From: Anadara kagoshimensis
Lineage: Eukaryota > Mollusca > Bivalvia > Arcoida > Arcidae
Direction: 5' to 3'
NCBI GenBank assembly: GCA_021292105.1
Contig: CM037875.1
Span: 249,152 to 313,151, forward strand
DNA length: 64,000 nt
The position numbers and the translations under genes are program-made. The notes beneath the pieces are model-generated. The model saw only the letters and a program-made list of their open reading frames with translations, did no database searches and had not been told where the DNA came from. Below are positions 23,193 through 35,205 of the stretch, in pieces (position 1 is the first letter of the stretch; each line of letters starts with the position of its first letter).

Positions 23193-26100
23193 ACATGGTT
23201 CAGCTACAAGCACAGTGCTGATATATCACATGGTGCAGCTACAAGTACATTACTGCTATATTACATGGTGCAGCTACAAGTAGAGTACTGCTATATTACA
23301 TGGTGCAGCTACAAGCACAGTACTGATATATTACATGATTCAGCTACAGGTACAGTACTAATATATTACATGGTTCAGCTACAAGTACAGTACTGATATA
23401 TTACATGGTTCAGCTACAAGTACATTACTGCTATATTACATGGTGCAGCTACAAGTAGAGTACTGCTATATTACATGGTGCAGCTACAGGCACAGTACTG
23501 ATATATTACATGATTCAGCTACAAGTACAGTACTAATATATTACATGGTTCAGCTACAAGTACAGTACTGATATATTACATGGTTTAGCTACAGGTACAT
23601 TACTGCTATATTACATGGTGCAGCTACAAGTACAGTACTGCTATATTACATGGTTCAGCTACAGGTACATTACTGCTGTATTACATGGTTTAGCTACAAG
23701 TAGAGTACTGCTATATTACATGGTTTAGCTACAAGTACAGTACTGCTATATTACATGGTTCAGCTACAAGGACAGTACTGATATATTACATTGTTCAGCT
23801 ACAAGGACAGTACTGCTATATTACATGGTTCAGCTATAAGTAGAGTACTGACATATTACATGGTTCAGCTACAGGTACATTACTGCTATATACATGGTTC
23901 AGCTACAAGTACAGTACTGCTATATTACATGGTTCAGCTATAGGTAGAGTACTGCTATATTACATGGTTCAGCTACAAGTACAGTACTGCTGTATTACAT
24001 GGTTTAGCTACAAGTAGAGTACCGCTATATTACATGGTTCAGCTACAAGTACAGTACTGATATATTACATTGTTCAGCTTCAAGGACAGTACTGCTATAT
24101 TACATGGTTCAGCTACAAGTACAGTACTGCTATATTACATGGTTCAGCTACAAATACAGTACTGATATATTACACGGTTCAGCTACAATTACAGCACTGA
24201 TATATAACATGGTTCAGCTACAAGGACAGTACTGCTATATTACATGGTTCAGCTACAAGTAGAGTACTGCTATATTACATGGCTCAGCTACAAGTACAGT
24301 ACTGATATATTACATGGTTCAGCTATAAGTAGATTACTGCTATATTACATGGTTCAGCTATAAGTAGAGTACTGCTATATTACATGGTTTAGCTACAAGT
24401 ACAGTACTGCTATATTACATGGTTCAGCTACAAGGACAGTACTGATATATTACATTGTTCAGCTACAAGGACAGTACTGATATATTACATGGTTCAGCTA
24501 CAATTACAGCACTGATATATAACATGGTTCAGCTACAAGGACAGTACTGCTATATTACATGGTTCAGCTACAGGTAGAGTACTGCTATATTACATGGTTC
24601 AGCTACAAGGACAGTACTGCTATATTACATGGTTCAGCTATAAGTAGAGTACTGCTATATTACATGGTTTAGCTACAAGTACAGTACTGCTATATTACAT
24701 GGTTCAGCTACAAGGACAGTACTGATATATTACATTGTTCAGCTACAAGGACAGTACTGATATATTACATGGTTCAGCTACAAGTACAGTACTGCTATAT
24801 TACATGGTTCAGCTACAAATACAGTACTGATATATTACATGGTTCAGCTACAATTACAGCACTGATATATAACATGGTTCAGCTACAAGTACAGTACTGC
24901 TGTATTACATGGTTTAGCTACAAATACATTACTGATATATTACATGGTTCAGCTACAATTACAGCACTGATATATAACATGGTTCAGCTACAAGGACAGT
25001 ACTGCTATATTACATGGTTCAGCTACAAGTAGAGTACTGCTATATTACATGGTTCAGCTACAAGTACAGTACTGATATATTACATGGTTCAGCTATAAGT
25101 AGAGTACTGCTATATTACATGGTTTAGCTACAAGTACAGTACTGCTATATTACATGGTTCAGCTACAAGGACAGTACTGATATATTACATTGTTCAGCTA
25201 CAGGACAGTACTGATATATTACATGGTTCAGCTACAATTACAGCACTGATATATAACATGGTTCAGCTACAAGGACAGTACTGCTATATTACATGGTTCA
25301 GCTACAGGTAGAGTACTGCTATATTACATGGTTCAGCTACAAGGACAGTACTGCTATATTACATGGTTCAGCTATAAGTAGAGTACTGATATTACATGGT
25401 TTAGCTACAAGTACAGTACTGCTATATTACATGGTTCAGCTACAAGGACAGTACTGATATATTACATTGTTCAGCTACAAGGACAGTACTGATATATTAC
25501 ATGGTTCAGCTACAAGTACAGTACTGCTATATTACATGGTTCAGCTACAAATACAGTACTGATATATTACATGTTCAGCTACAATTACAGCACTGATATA
25601 TAACATGGTTCAGCTACAAATACAGTACTGATATTACATGGTTCAGCTACAATTACAGTACTGATATATAACATGGTTCAGCTACAAGGACAGTACTGAT
25701 AATAACATGGTGCAGCTACAAGTACATTCTGATATATAACATGGTTCAGCTACAAGGACAGTACTGATATATTACATGGTTCTGCTACAATTACAGTACT
25801 GATATATACATGGTTCAGCTACAATACAGTACTGATATATTACATGGTTCAGCTACAATTACAGTACTGATATATAACATGGTTCAGCTACAAGGACAGT
25901 ACTGATATATAACATGGTGCAGCTACAAGTACATGCTGATATATAACATGGTTCAGCTACAAGGACAGTACTGATATATTACATGGTTCTGCTACAATTA
26001 CATTACTGATATATAACATGGTTCAGCTACAAGGACAGTACTGATATATTACATGGTGCAGATACAAGTACAGTACTGCTGTATTACATGGTTCAGCTAC

Positions 26101-26590
26101 AAGTAGAGTACTGCTATATTACATGGTTCAGCTACAAGGACAGTACTGATGTATTATATGGTTCAGCTACAAGGACAGTACTACTATATTACATGGTTCT
26201 GCTACAATTACAGTACTGATATATAACATGGTTTAGCTACAAGGACAGTACTGATATATTACATGGTGCAGCTACAAGTAGAGTACTGCTGTATTACATG
26301 GTTCAGCTACAAGTAGAGTACTGCTATATTACATGGTTCAGCTACAAGTACAGTACCGATATATTACATGGTTCAGCTACAAGGACAGTACTGCTGTATT
26401 ACATGGTTCAGCTACAAGTAGAGTACTGCTATATTACATGGTTCAGCTACAAGGACAGTACTGATGTATTACATGGTTAAGCTACAAGGACAGTACTGCT
26501 GTATTACATGGTTCAGCTACAAGTAGAGTACTGCTATATTACATGGTTCAGCTACAAGGACAGTACTGCTGTATTACATGGTTCAGCTAC
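23193..26590. repeat. 35-bp minisatellite array (family C), second array, about 97 copies
   Basis: Same 35-bp unit and phase as 10,379-17,096, but with its own variant blocks. Units with AATTACAGCACTGATATATAACATGG recur at about 24,187, 24,501, 24,852, 24,957 and 25,227. Around 25,380-25,940 several units carry 1-3-bp deletions. Open frames of 60-87 codons are repeat artefacts. Confidence 0.95.
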
Positions 26591-28262
26591 ATTTACAAGT
26601 ATGTTATATTACATACTCCAACCACAGGGACAGTGTTGTTATATAGTACGTTTATTTTAAAAACATTAACGTTTATTGAATGAACTGACTGACAAGAACA
26701 ATCCTACAGACATACAGATAAACTTAACACAAATATAACTTTACACAAATATTTCACGATTCATCACTACTTGATTGCTAACTTCTGACGTTCCGTCACG
26801 TCAGCGTATTTTAAGGATCTAGAATACCAAGAAAGCAACTCAAATATTTATCTATTTACGGAAGAATGACTTGATTATCGGTCTTTTCCCCCCACAGCTG
26901 AACCATAATACAAAGCTGTCGTACCCATTTAAGTCGAGACAAACTGATTGAATACAGTCTATAAAGATACACTTTTCCCATTTCTGGACTAGAAATGTGC
27001 CTCGATGACCGAGTGGTCTGAAGCGCCAATGTATGGAGGTTCACTTCTCGTGTAGACGTAGACCACATTAAGATATATGATATACCTCTATGTGTAGTTT
27101 TCTTTGGATACTACAACTGTGTGCTTTTCTTCACTACATCCCAGAGTGAACGTCATTCTTTTTAGTTGGTTTGTTATTGTAGTGTTTTAATTGGTTCATG
27201 GCTTCTAAAAACAGTTTATTAGCCAAGCTACCCTGTGCGGCCATGTTACCTGGCATCGCGAGGTTATTTTAGCTATGAATGCGTCTGCTTACTCCAACTG
27301 AAGGTAATTCATTAGAAGCGTATTTGATACAAAGTAACATCATTTCATACAGTTTAGGTATCAGAGGATAACTCAGATAAATTGTAACATTCCACACCTT
27401 CCTACCAATAGGTCCACTTACTGTAAATGGGCTTAATTTCGTGGCTTCCATTTTTCGAGGATAAATTGTAACATTCCACACCGTAAACACACCTTTCTAC
27501 CAATAGGTTCACTTACTGTTAATGGGCTTAATTTTACGGGTTCCATTTTTCGAGGTTTTGTATATTCCGACCTATTCGCTGATTGAGAATATATATCATT
27601 TTACCCGTGGTACAAATTTAAGTTTTCGACCGTGATATAAGTGGATACAAGGTAAAATTGTAAAGATTTATAACACCAAGATAATGCAATATTAAGGACG
27701 AAATCACATATACACATAACATCTTCAAATGAACAGGTACCAATAATTTGAAGTCAATCATTTTAACAGCTGTAGAGTTATAGGACATATATGCAGACAA
27801 CATCAATACTGGAATATACAATATCAGTATCTTCATTCAATTTGGTTTTTTTTCAATTATTACAAATTTCATATAAATATAGGTATGTTGGTTCATTGTT
27901 CGGTAAAATAAGTCCCTGACTTTTGAATATTTACACGGATATATTATGGCCGACTGGCAGTGATATAAAGACATGGTTGGGGCCTCTAATATTACAATAA
28001 CCTCATTAGTTTATATTTACTTCAGTGTATATGTAAAGTTGGGGATTTTATCATCAGTCGTCACAGAATTGTTTGTTGTTTCCTGTCTTATCTTAAGTGG
28101 CTATTTCTGTTATTGGCTTACATTGTGTTTTACTTTGTCTTTGACTGAGTTGGATTTTACAAAGTACATGTTTTTCAGTAACACATGTCTTTATATCATT
28201 ATCAATACATATTTCACATTTTCTTTTAACGATTTAGAATGACACATTCCAATGTAACATGC

Positions 28263-28441
28263 GGTTATTCACGACTACGATACGATACGACTGTCGATCT
28301 GTGGTTATTCACGACTACGGTACGATACGACTGTCGATCTGTGGTTATTGAACTCTGTCTTCACGACTACGGTACGATACGACTGTCGATCTGTAGTTAT
28401 TCACGACTACGGTACGATACGACTGTCGATCTGTGGTTATT
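28263..28441. repeat. 40-bp tandem repeat, copy 2, with interruption
   Basis: Same unit as at 18,786, but the array has about four units. It contains GAACTCTGTCT between units, a string that otherwise marks the right edge of the array, so a piece of the edge was duplicated inward. Confidence 0.9.
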
Positions 28442-29656
28442 GAACTCTGTCATGTTTTATGCGTTATAATGCATACTGTTTCAAGAAAGACAACTCAATC
28501 CAAATTGCTTACATGAGATAATTACTTGGCATGATTGAAATTATCAACCAAATCCGTTCTTTATTTAAAAAAAAATAATACTATCCATGCCCATATCACA
28601 ATCCAAAAGCGAAGTAAAATCTTTGAAACTGGCAAATTAAGTTAAACACGCGACTTTCCACCATAGATGTGAGACCGGGTGCTCTAGACGGATAAGCGCC
28701 TAATGTTAAGCTAACTTCACCTTCAACTTGTAGTATGACCAATTAACAAACCCATTTGTGTTTAAAACTATCACTTAATTAAACAATACGTTTTATGACT
28801 TGCTGAAATGACTTGAAATATTTTGTCATATAAACCTGGATAGCGTCAATAAACTAAAGTACTGCTTTCATAGTTGGAGTGAATATGTATCGTAACACTA
28901 TACATAAAAGTAGAGGCATATTCCCCTTTAAAACAATTTCAAAAGCTAAATTTTCAATCATTCAAGTTTTATTATTTCTGCATAAAATATAAAAAACATA
29001 AACGTTGTGTGAATTGTCATGCAATGAATTCAATTTTTTGGAAGGACTTTTGTTTGTACGATGTATAAAATGTCCTTCAAATAGGATCAAGATCGAACAT
29101 CAATGACATATATAGTTTGTTTGTCTTGTGGATTTGTCAATTTTCCCTACATTTATTTGATTTTATATATGCAGACAAGCAGCATTTTAGTTTGGAGCTC
29201 TTGTTTTCAAGAAAATGACAAAATGAGAGCACGCACAATTACCGTAATTGTTTTATTCGTTGATAAAGGAATGGTAGGATAGAGCTACTCATTGTTGGGG
29301 AATGTATTAAAACGTCAATTTTGGTTCCTTTTTTGGCATTCTGACTGATAACACTGAAAATACACCTGATTAAGATTCCTCATCAGTAGATGTGGAAGAA
29401 ATATTTTTGAGATGTTAGAATCAGAAAATTAGAATGACAAAATTGTATTTTATCCAATTTAGACAATGCTTAGAACGATTAGACAGAGCTTAGTTTGTTT
29501 TAGGAATTTTAAAATTTAAGAAGCAAAAATTTTTATGAACAATGTTTATCTGTCAATAGCATGTCCTGGGTTAACGATGTCATCTGTGATACTTCGCCAC
29601 TATAGCAGAGATACAAGCCCAGTGGTTAAAATTATTACTAAACTTGTTTTAAATTT

Positions 29657-29700
29657 TCAGTATTAGACTGTCGTTTCGGAATAAAATTTATCAGTAGTTC
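29657..29700 (-). ncRNA. Hammerhead ribozyme relic (segmental copy)
   Basis: Same as 20,205-20,250: CTGATAA core, GAAA retained, GTC triplet retained. An upstream companion at 29,345-29,392 keeps CTACTGATGAGGAATC, an intact 5' core, but its 3' half no longer contains GAAA. Confidence 0.6.
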
Positions 29701-30831
29701 GCGTGCTAAAACGTGTAAATCCAAATATTTCTATAAATGCCAATATACGAAAAACAGAATGGCTATAATGTGTTTTACCAACTTGATCCAACTAAGGCGT
29801 TTATGTTTGGGAGGCTTGGATTATCTAAAGGCACTATAAATATCCACGCCGCCACAGAATACCACTCTCTCATTATTAAACCTAGTGTCCGCCAAAAGGA
29901 ATAACCAGTCAACACGTGTACGTTTTGTTCTATTTTCTTGTTTCTTGTTCTTGGTACCAATACAAACTGTCAAGTACATTTTAATCAGCTACAAACAGCT
30001 TTCTACATTTCAAGAATATATCGATATCTTACAAAGTCTATATGACTGGAAATAATGGTTAGAAATCATCTAGTTCGATTCATCCGACATTTCGACATGA
30101 AGTGATGGTTAAATGTTAATCTATCTGACAAGAATTAATGGATCAATGTAATTTAAGGTTATTAACATCTAACAGCACTTTAATCGTCAAAAAACACATT
30201 AGTGCACCGAATTACCAACATAAAGCTTGTCATATATTTTAGTATCTTCGCATAGCTAAGAGTACAAGAGAAATAGCACCAAGTTAAATGACAAAAGCAA
30301 AAAATGACAAACAATGTGAAAGAAAATTTAATATACTGAAATGAGTAAAGAGCCAAAAAGCGAAACTACTCTATTAGACTTCCGTATTTGTCCTTAAAAT
30401 TCCTGGGGTTTTGTCATATAAGGTATGGATACATAATTTTATTTTGATTTATGTCTGTTTGCTTGAAAGTTTTCTGTTTTGTGTGGAAATAAAAAAGGTA
30501 AAGTTTTCGAGCTAATGTCGGCTAAGAAACGTTTCTCAAATTGGCAACAAAATAAGACGCCCGGTGTTTCATTTTAGTCATATCAAAAGTTATGGATATT
30601 AATGTTTATTGCGACAGCAAAAGGTATTAACAAACAATTCCCTGAAATATGATTTAAATATGATATGATTTATTTCTTTATTCTTATGAAGCAAAATATA
30701 TGCAGAATCTTGTTAAATCTGGAGAATAGTCTGTCGACAAATCACACACAGATATATTGACCACGTTCTGTCCCTTAACAATCCTAGATTTGGGTCTTAA
30801 TGGACTTTATGAATACTATTCATCATAGTGA

Positions 30832-31372
30832 GCTTGAAATAAAAGATACGACCGATTCCTGGACTTATACCTCAATTATGACGCCCATAAAAGGCTACAT
30901 TTGAAAAAAAAATTGACAAACGTGATGACTTCAATTTTTCTATTGTCAACTTTCCGTTTTTATGCATCAACATACCTGCTTTTCCAGCTTATAGTATATT
31001 TGTTTCCTAATTTATACGCTATGGTAGAGCTTGATCCCACTACGGGAACTTTGTACATCGAAGCAAACTAAAACCTAGGCTTTTCAAGGCCCTCAAAAAT
31101 TTTATAACCGTCATCACAGTATTGTTGATAATTTTAATGTCTCAGTGTCAAGGATTGTCTTTGATATATTTGATGTCCCATAGTTCCATGTTCCTTTCAT
31201 CCAATTTTGATTACACACTTGGCGGGTGTAGCTAGTTAAACAGGAGGCGCTTACCCCACCGAAGCACGCAGTCTCACACATGGTAGAAGTTTAAGTGTCT
31301 ACTTTTTACTCAAGTTTTTACTTCGCTTCTTGATTACAGTTTGGACTTGTTTAGTATGTTTTTTTATCTACA
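30832..31372 (+). mobile_element. Retroelement R fragment (segmental copy)
   Basis: Copy of 21,345-21,910 with a deletion near its 5' end (after CGATTCCT). It shares the internal stops and the tail. It carries no intact frame. Confidence 0.8.
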
Positions 31373-32320
31373 TTATATTACACATGGCCCCTGACATTTC
31401 ACGTCTTATAGAAGAATACGTACTGGTCAACAAATTGCAACAACAATTTTTATGGATACTGACGATTAAATGGAGAACTCTTAAGAACTCTTTTTCTGCT
31501 TTCTTCCAAGGCTAGATTAGGAATTGATTGATGTTCACTTAATTGTTAATCATGTATGGCAGGGGATTCAATTCCCTGACGCAAACAATCTCGGTGGGAT
31601 ATTAATTTATAACTTAACGCAATAATTTATGGTTTACATTATAAATAATAGCATTCGGCAACACGTGTTGACAAAATATATAATGTTAAAGTTAAGACAG
31701 CGATACGTGTCCGTATTTGAAAGTTATAAATAGAATAAAAAATATTTGGTAAAGTTTATTTTGCACAAATACAAAACGACATAAAACTCAGTCAATTCAA
31801 TGGCTTTTGGGAACAAACATATTATGCACACATATACTGGTATAATACACATATACTGGTATAATACACATATATGGTTAATACACATATACTGGTATAA
31901 TACAATAGGTTACAAGGAGGTTTCACAAAGCAATTATAATTCCCTTACTTCTTTAACACTTAAAAATATATAGCATTTCAGGTTTTAAAAATAATGGTTA
32001 CGAATTACTAATTGTTTCATAGTCGTTTTATTTATCTGTAAAGAGATCTCGATACCTCAAACGATTACAGTACTCGAACCGTATGAGGATTACTGACACT
32101 TCAACTTCCTGATATGAGTGAGATATTCTTGACTCGGGCATAAATCCCCAAGAATCAACCCATTTAATTTCCATCTTAAAAAGTTAGTTTATTTCAGCGT
32201 TTGAAGTGTTGCATTGTAAAACCATTCCACACCCCACAAAACACACACATGCTGTGAAACCAATAATATATAATAATATAATATACATGTACATGTATGT
32301 AGTTTACGAACATTTCATTC

Positions 32321-32549
32321 TCATTTAAGGGCGTATAGCTCAGTCTTTTGCAGATAAAGGCGACGACAATAATTGGCAGACATACAACAAATATTAAACA
32401 AGCAAACACTAGCTACTAATTCCTACACCAAGAACGACGGCACACGACAATTGTCCACTATTATCCCGCAGTGGTTTAACCATCACAAATCAAATCGTCA
32501 TCGATACATCGGTTATTATTGCACGTAAATTCTCCAGTACGACAAGGAC
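32321..32549 (-). pseudogene. CUB-LDLa gene exon 4 (proximal): full LDLa start, frame broken
   Basis: Acceptor TTTATCCACAG precedes GT-CCT-TGT at 32,549, entering in phase 1 as the upstream CUB exon requires. The frame gives C-x6-C-x4-C-x6-C, four of the six LDLa cysteines (CRTGEFTC, NNRC, DDDLIC). It then reaches GAT-GGT-TAA, a stop caused by a 1-bp loss relative to the distal copy. Three more small indels follow (about 5 bp) before the membrane helix. The distal copy shows what the frame should be: LDLa residues DGFNHCGDNNG, a membrane helix and a short tail. Either this allele makes a truncated secreted CUB protein, or the indels are sequencing errors. The many small indels elsewhere in this duplicate make error plausible. 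Confidence 0.7.
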
Positions 32550-32555
32550 CTGTGG

Positions 32556-33655
32556 ATAAAAGAAAAGATTATTAAACACGAGCTATACTCAAGTGGTTAT
32601 AAAAGACAAGATCATTAAACAAGAGCTATACTCAAGTGGTTATAACAGACAAGATCATTAAACAAGAGCTATACTCAAGTGGCTATCAAAGACAAGATCA
32701 TTAAACAAGAGCTATACTCAAGTGGCTATAAAAGACAAGATCATTAAACAAGAGCTATACTCAAGTGGCTATAAAAGACAAGATCATTAAACAAGAGCTA
32801 TACTTCAAGTGGCTATAAAAGACAATATCATTAAACAAGAGCTATATTCAAGTGGCTAAAAGACAAGACATTAAACAGAGCTATACTCAAGTGGCTATAA
32901 CAGACAAGATCATTAAACAAGAGCTATACTCAAGTAGTTATAACAGACAAGATCATTATACAAGAGCTATACTCAAGTGGTTATAACAGACAAGATCATT
33001 ATACAAGAGCTATACTCAAGTGGTTATAACAGACAAGATCATTATACAAGAGCTATACTCAAGGGCTATAAAAGACAAGATCATTAAACAAGAGCTATAC
33101 TCAAGTGTTATAACAGACAAGATATTAAACAAGAGCTATACTCAAGTGGTTATAACAGACAAGATCATTAATACAAGAGCTATACTCAAGTGGCTATAAC
33201 AGACAAGATCATTAAACAAGAGCTATACTAAAGTGGTTATAAAAGACAAGATCATTAAACAAGAGCTATACTCAAGTGGCTATAAAAGACAAGATCATTA
33301 AACAAGAGCTATACTCAAGTGGCTATAAAAGACAAGATCATTAAACAAGAGCTATACTCAAGTGGCTATAACAGACAAGATCATTATACAAGAGCTATAC
33401 TCAAGTGGCTATAACAGACAAGATCATTAAACAAATGCTATACTAAAGTGGCTTTAAAAGACAAGATCATTAAGCAAGAGCTATACTCAAGTGGCTATAA
33501 AAGACATGATCATTTAACAAGAGCTATACAAGTCTCAACTCATTACAAAGTGGCTATAACAGACAAGATCATTAAACAAGAGCTACACTCAAGTGGCTAT
33601 AGCAGACAAGATCATAAACAAGAGCTATACTCCAATGGGAATATTTACTACAATG
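32556..33655. repeat. 43-bp minisatellite (family D), about 25 copies
   Basis: Tandem unit of 43 bp (GACAAGATCATTAAACAAGA, GCTATACTCAAGTGGCTATA, AAA). It begins within about 10 bp of the splice acceptor of the LDLa exon, so it lies at the 3' end of the gene's last intron. A few units carry 1-3-bp deletions. The 80-codon plus-strand frame at 33,448 is repeat-derived. Confidence 0.95.
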
Positions 33656-34310
33656 GAGACATAATTAAAACACGTGGAAACTTCACTTAACCTATCAGTT
33701 TGTTAAAAATGACTTAGAAGATGTAATCAGTCAATAAAGTTATATCAGCTAATGTTAACTACCAGGAATCTTAGACGCTAAAGGACTACAAAAGAATACA
33801 ATGTGCTGAAAACACTTTTTGCGTGTTCCGTTAATACAAACAAACCAATGCAATATGTTTGGTGACAAGTGGTTAGTTCCTAGATTGTGGACGTGGACGA
33901 GGACAATTCGAAGAAAGTCAAATACCTTCAGGAACCGAACTGACAAACACTCTCACGATAGTATCTCGAAGACTGGCAAGGGAAAAAAACCTTAAAATTC
34001 CGTGTTATTGTCATACAAGAATTGCTTAAAACTAAGTTAAAAATAAAAAAGTGATGCCTCAATAATGTATACCGCTAAGATAATAAAATAACTAACAACC
34101 CTATCACTCGTGTTTGATTTATAGGTTATCTATACAACAAACAACAAGGAAGCGTTATAAATACAAAATCAGCTTGTATACTAGTTTTCCCCAATTACAG
34201 ATGGGTGATTAATAAATTAGAGAGATTTAGTTCATTGTTGCTCAGTAAAATAATGCTTTCTTGTAAATATGCTCATGTACTTATGTATGTACAACTGATT
34301 GTATTATATA
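33656..34310. other. Intronic sequence of the CUB-LDLa gene, nothing recognised
   Basis: AT-rich DNA between the 43-bp array and the hammerhead elements. It lies within intron 3 of the minus-strand gene. No exon with a matching phase was found. Confidence 0.55.
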
Positions 34311-34332
34311 TTATACCAGTTTTAATTTTACA

Positions 34333-34378
34333 GTACTAGACGGCCGTTTTGGAATACAATTCCTCATCAGTAGTGCTT
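34333..34378 (-). ncRNA. Hammerhead ribozyme motif (one core change)
   Basis: Minus strand: AGCACTA, CTGATGA, GGAAT-TGT-ATTCC (five-pair stem II), AAAA in place of GAAA, CGGCCGTC, TAGTACT. Stem I has one mismatch. The G12 change in the GAAA box should abolish or strongly reduce cleavage. Confidence 0.75.
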
Positions 34379-34670
34379 GGACCAAAATTATGAAACCAAA
34401 ATTATTTTGAAGATGTTGAAAAGCTACCCAAAGGACCAAAATTTATTTTACCAAATTAAGCTAAGGAAATACTTTGCATGAGGGAGTATACCTTAGTTTT
34501 TGAGAAATTTCAAATTTTAACTTGCAGGAAATTTAGACAATTATAGTATATTTCTGACAATAATACGAAATTATTGCCAACTGAGTTTGTGACATCCTCG
34601 GGGCACCAGCCACCAGCAGAGATATCGGCTCAGGGGTTTAAATGATATATTATACCAGTTTTAATTTTAC

Positions 34671-34717
34671 AGCACTAGACGGCCGTTTCGGAATACAATT
34701 CCTCATCAGTAGTGCTT
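34671..34717 (-). ncRNA. Hammerhead ribozyme, type I, consensus core
   Basis: Minus strand, all invariant parts present: stem I 5' arm AGCACTA (34,716-34,710), CTGATGA (34,709-34,703), stem II GGAAT/ATTCC with loop TGT, GAAA (34,689-34,686), short self-complementary stem III CGGCCG, cleavage triplet GTC (34,680-34,678), stem I 3' arm TAGTGCT (34,677-34,671). Stem I pairs perfectly over 7 bp. Stem III is only 2-3 bp with a palindromic loop. Known Penelope-associated and retrozyme hammerheads of this kind are thought to act best as dimers. Predicted cleavage falls after the C at 34,678. This is the best candidate for an active ribozyme in the window. Confidence 0.85.
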
Positions 34718-34952
34718 GGACCAAAATTATGAAACCAAAATTATATATGAGATGATTGATCCACGTATGTGATGGTAATATAAAGACAACACTGAACATT
34801 CTAATACGCCTTCAAAATTGAGAATTTTACATAAACTTATTCCAGTGTGTTTGGATTGTATCCACTGATATTGTGCCGTGGTTTTGTTTGTGTTGGCTGT
34901 TGTCAAGTACATGTTTTTCAGTTGTAATTTGTCTTATACTTCAAATTTGGTC

Positions 34953-34998
34953 CAAGCACTACTGATCAAATTGTATTCCGCATGGATGCCTAGTGCTG
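34953..34998 (+). ncRNA. Hammerhead relic, inverted copy
   Basis: Plus strand: AGCACTA, CTGATCA, AATTGTATTCC, GCAT in place of GAAA, GGATGCC, TAGTGCT. Stem I is kept exactly (7 bp) but both core boxes and the cleavage triplet are mutated, so it is inactive. It is followed by GTAAAATTAAAACTGGTATAATA, the family flank. Its opposite orientation to 34,671 makes a potential inverted pair in one transcript. Confidence 0.7.
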
Positions 34999-35064
34999 TA
35001 AAATTAAAACTGGTATAATATGTAATTTAGTTGTAACTACTGAAGTAGTTCAATGTATATATAC

Positions 35065-35205
35065 CGTAATGATAGGAAGTGAAGATGATGTCAAAGCTTC
35101 CGGTTTGTATTGTCGAGTCGGTAGTAAACTGCAGTGTCATATACTGAGACGAATTTGTAGCAAACTGTAGCTCTTTTGATATATAACCACACACGCCATC
35201 AGTAC
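35065..35205 (-). CDS. CUB-LDLa membrane protein, exon 3: second half of CUB-like domain
   Basis: An exon of 141 bp bounded by TTTTTATAG|GT and TACG|GTATAT, phase 1 on both sides. It encodes about residues 83-130 of the model: TDGVCGYISKELQFATNSSQ, then YMTLQFTTDSTIQTGSFDII and FTSYHYG. This fits the C-terminal half of a CUB domain: the cysteine after the 'DG' loop, the hydrophobic-x-F-x-T/S-D strand, and the closing G-F-x-I-x-F-T-S-Y strand. CUB domains mediate extracellular protein or glycan contacts. Joining upstream to exon 2 gives RLTG|TDG in frame, and downstream G|PCRTG opens the LDLa repeat. Donor and acceptor quality and phase continuity are the main support. Confidence 0.8.

Larger units (their letters stand above)
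23016..32505. repeat. Segmental duplication, copy 2 (proximal)
   Basis: Second copy of 10,205-23,015. The right boundary is recognised because after AAATCGTC the two copies diverge. Copy 2 runs on into the first half of an LDLa exon and its splice acceptor, while copy 1 jumps to CCAAACAGCG, the same sequence found at the left edge (10,204). That pattern is what a tandem duplication junction leaves, with about 1 bp of shared sequence. The junction therefore sits at about 23,015. Confidence 0.9.
34316..34760 (-). repeat. Retrozyme-like element: two hammerheads 338 bp apart
   Basis: Two hammerhead motifs in the same orientation (34,333-34,378 and 34,671-34,717). Each is preceded on the plus strand by TATATTATACCAGTTTTAATTTTACAG and followed by GTGCTTGGACCAAAATTATG. 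The 338-bp non-coding interval plus direct repeats carrying ribozymes matches what is known of metazoan retrozymes and of Penelope-like element ends, where hammerheads occur in tandem copies. No coding capacity. It lies inside intron 3 of the CUB-LDLa gene, on the gene's strand. Confidence 0.75.

Noticed and set aside
31330..31515. 61-codon plus-strand ORF (DISRLIEEYVLVNKLQ...)
   Set aside because: Just downstream of a retroelement 3' end. The twin at 21.93 kb has a stop and changes, and there are no splice signals.
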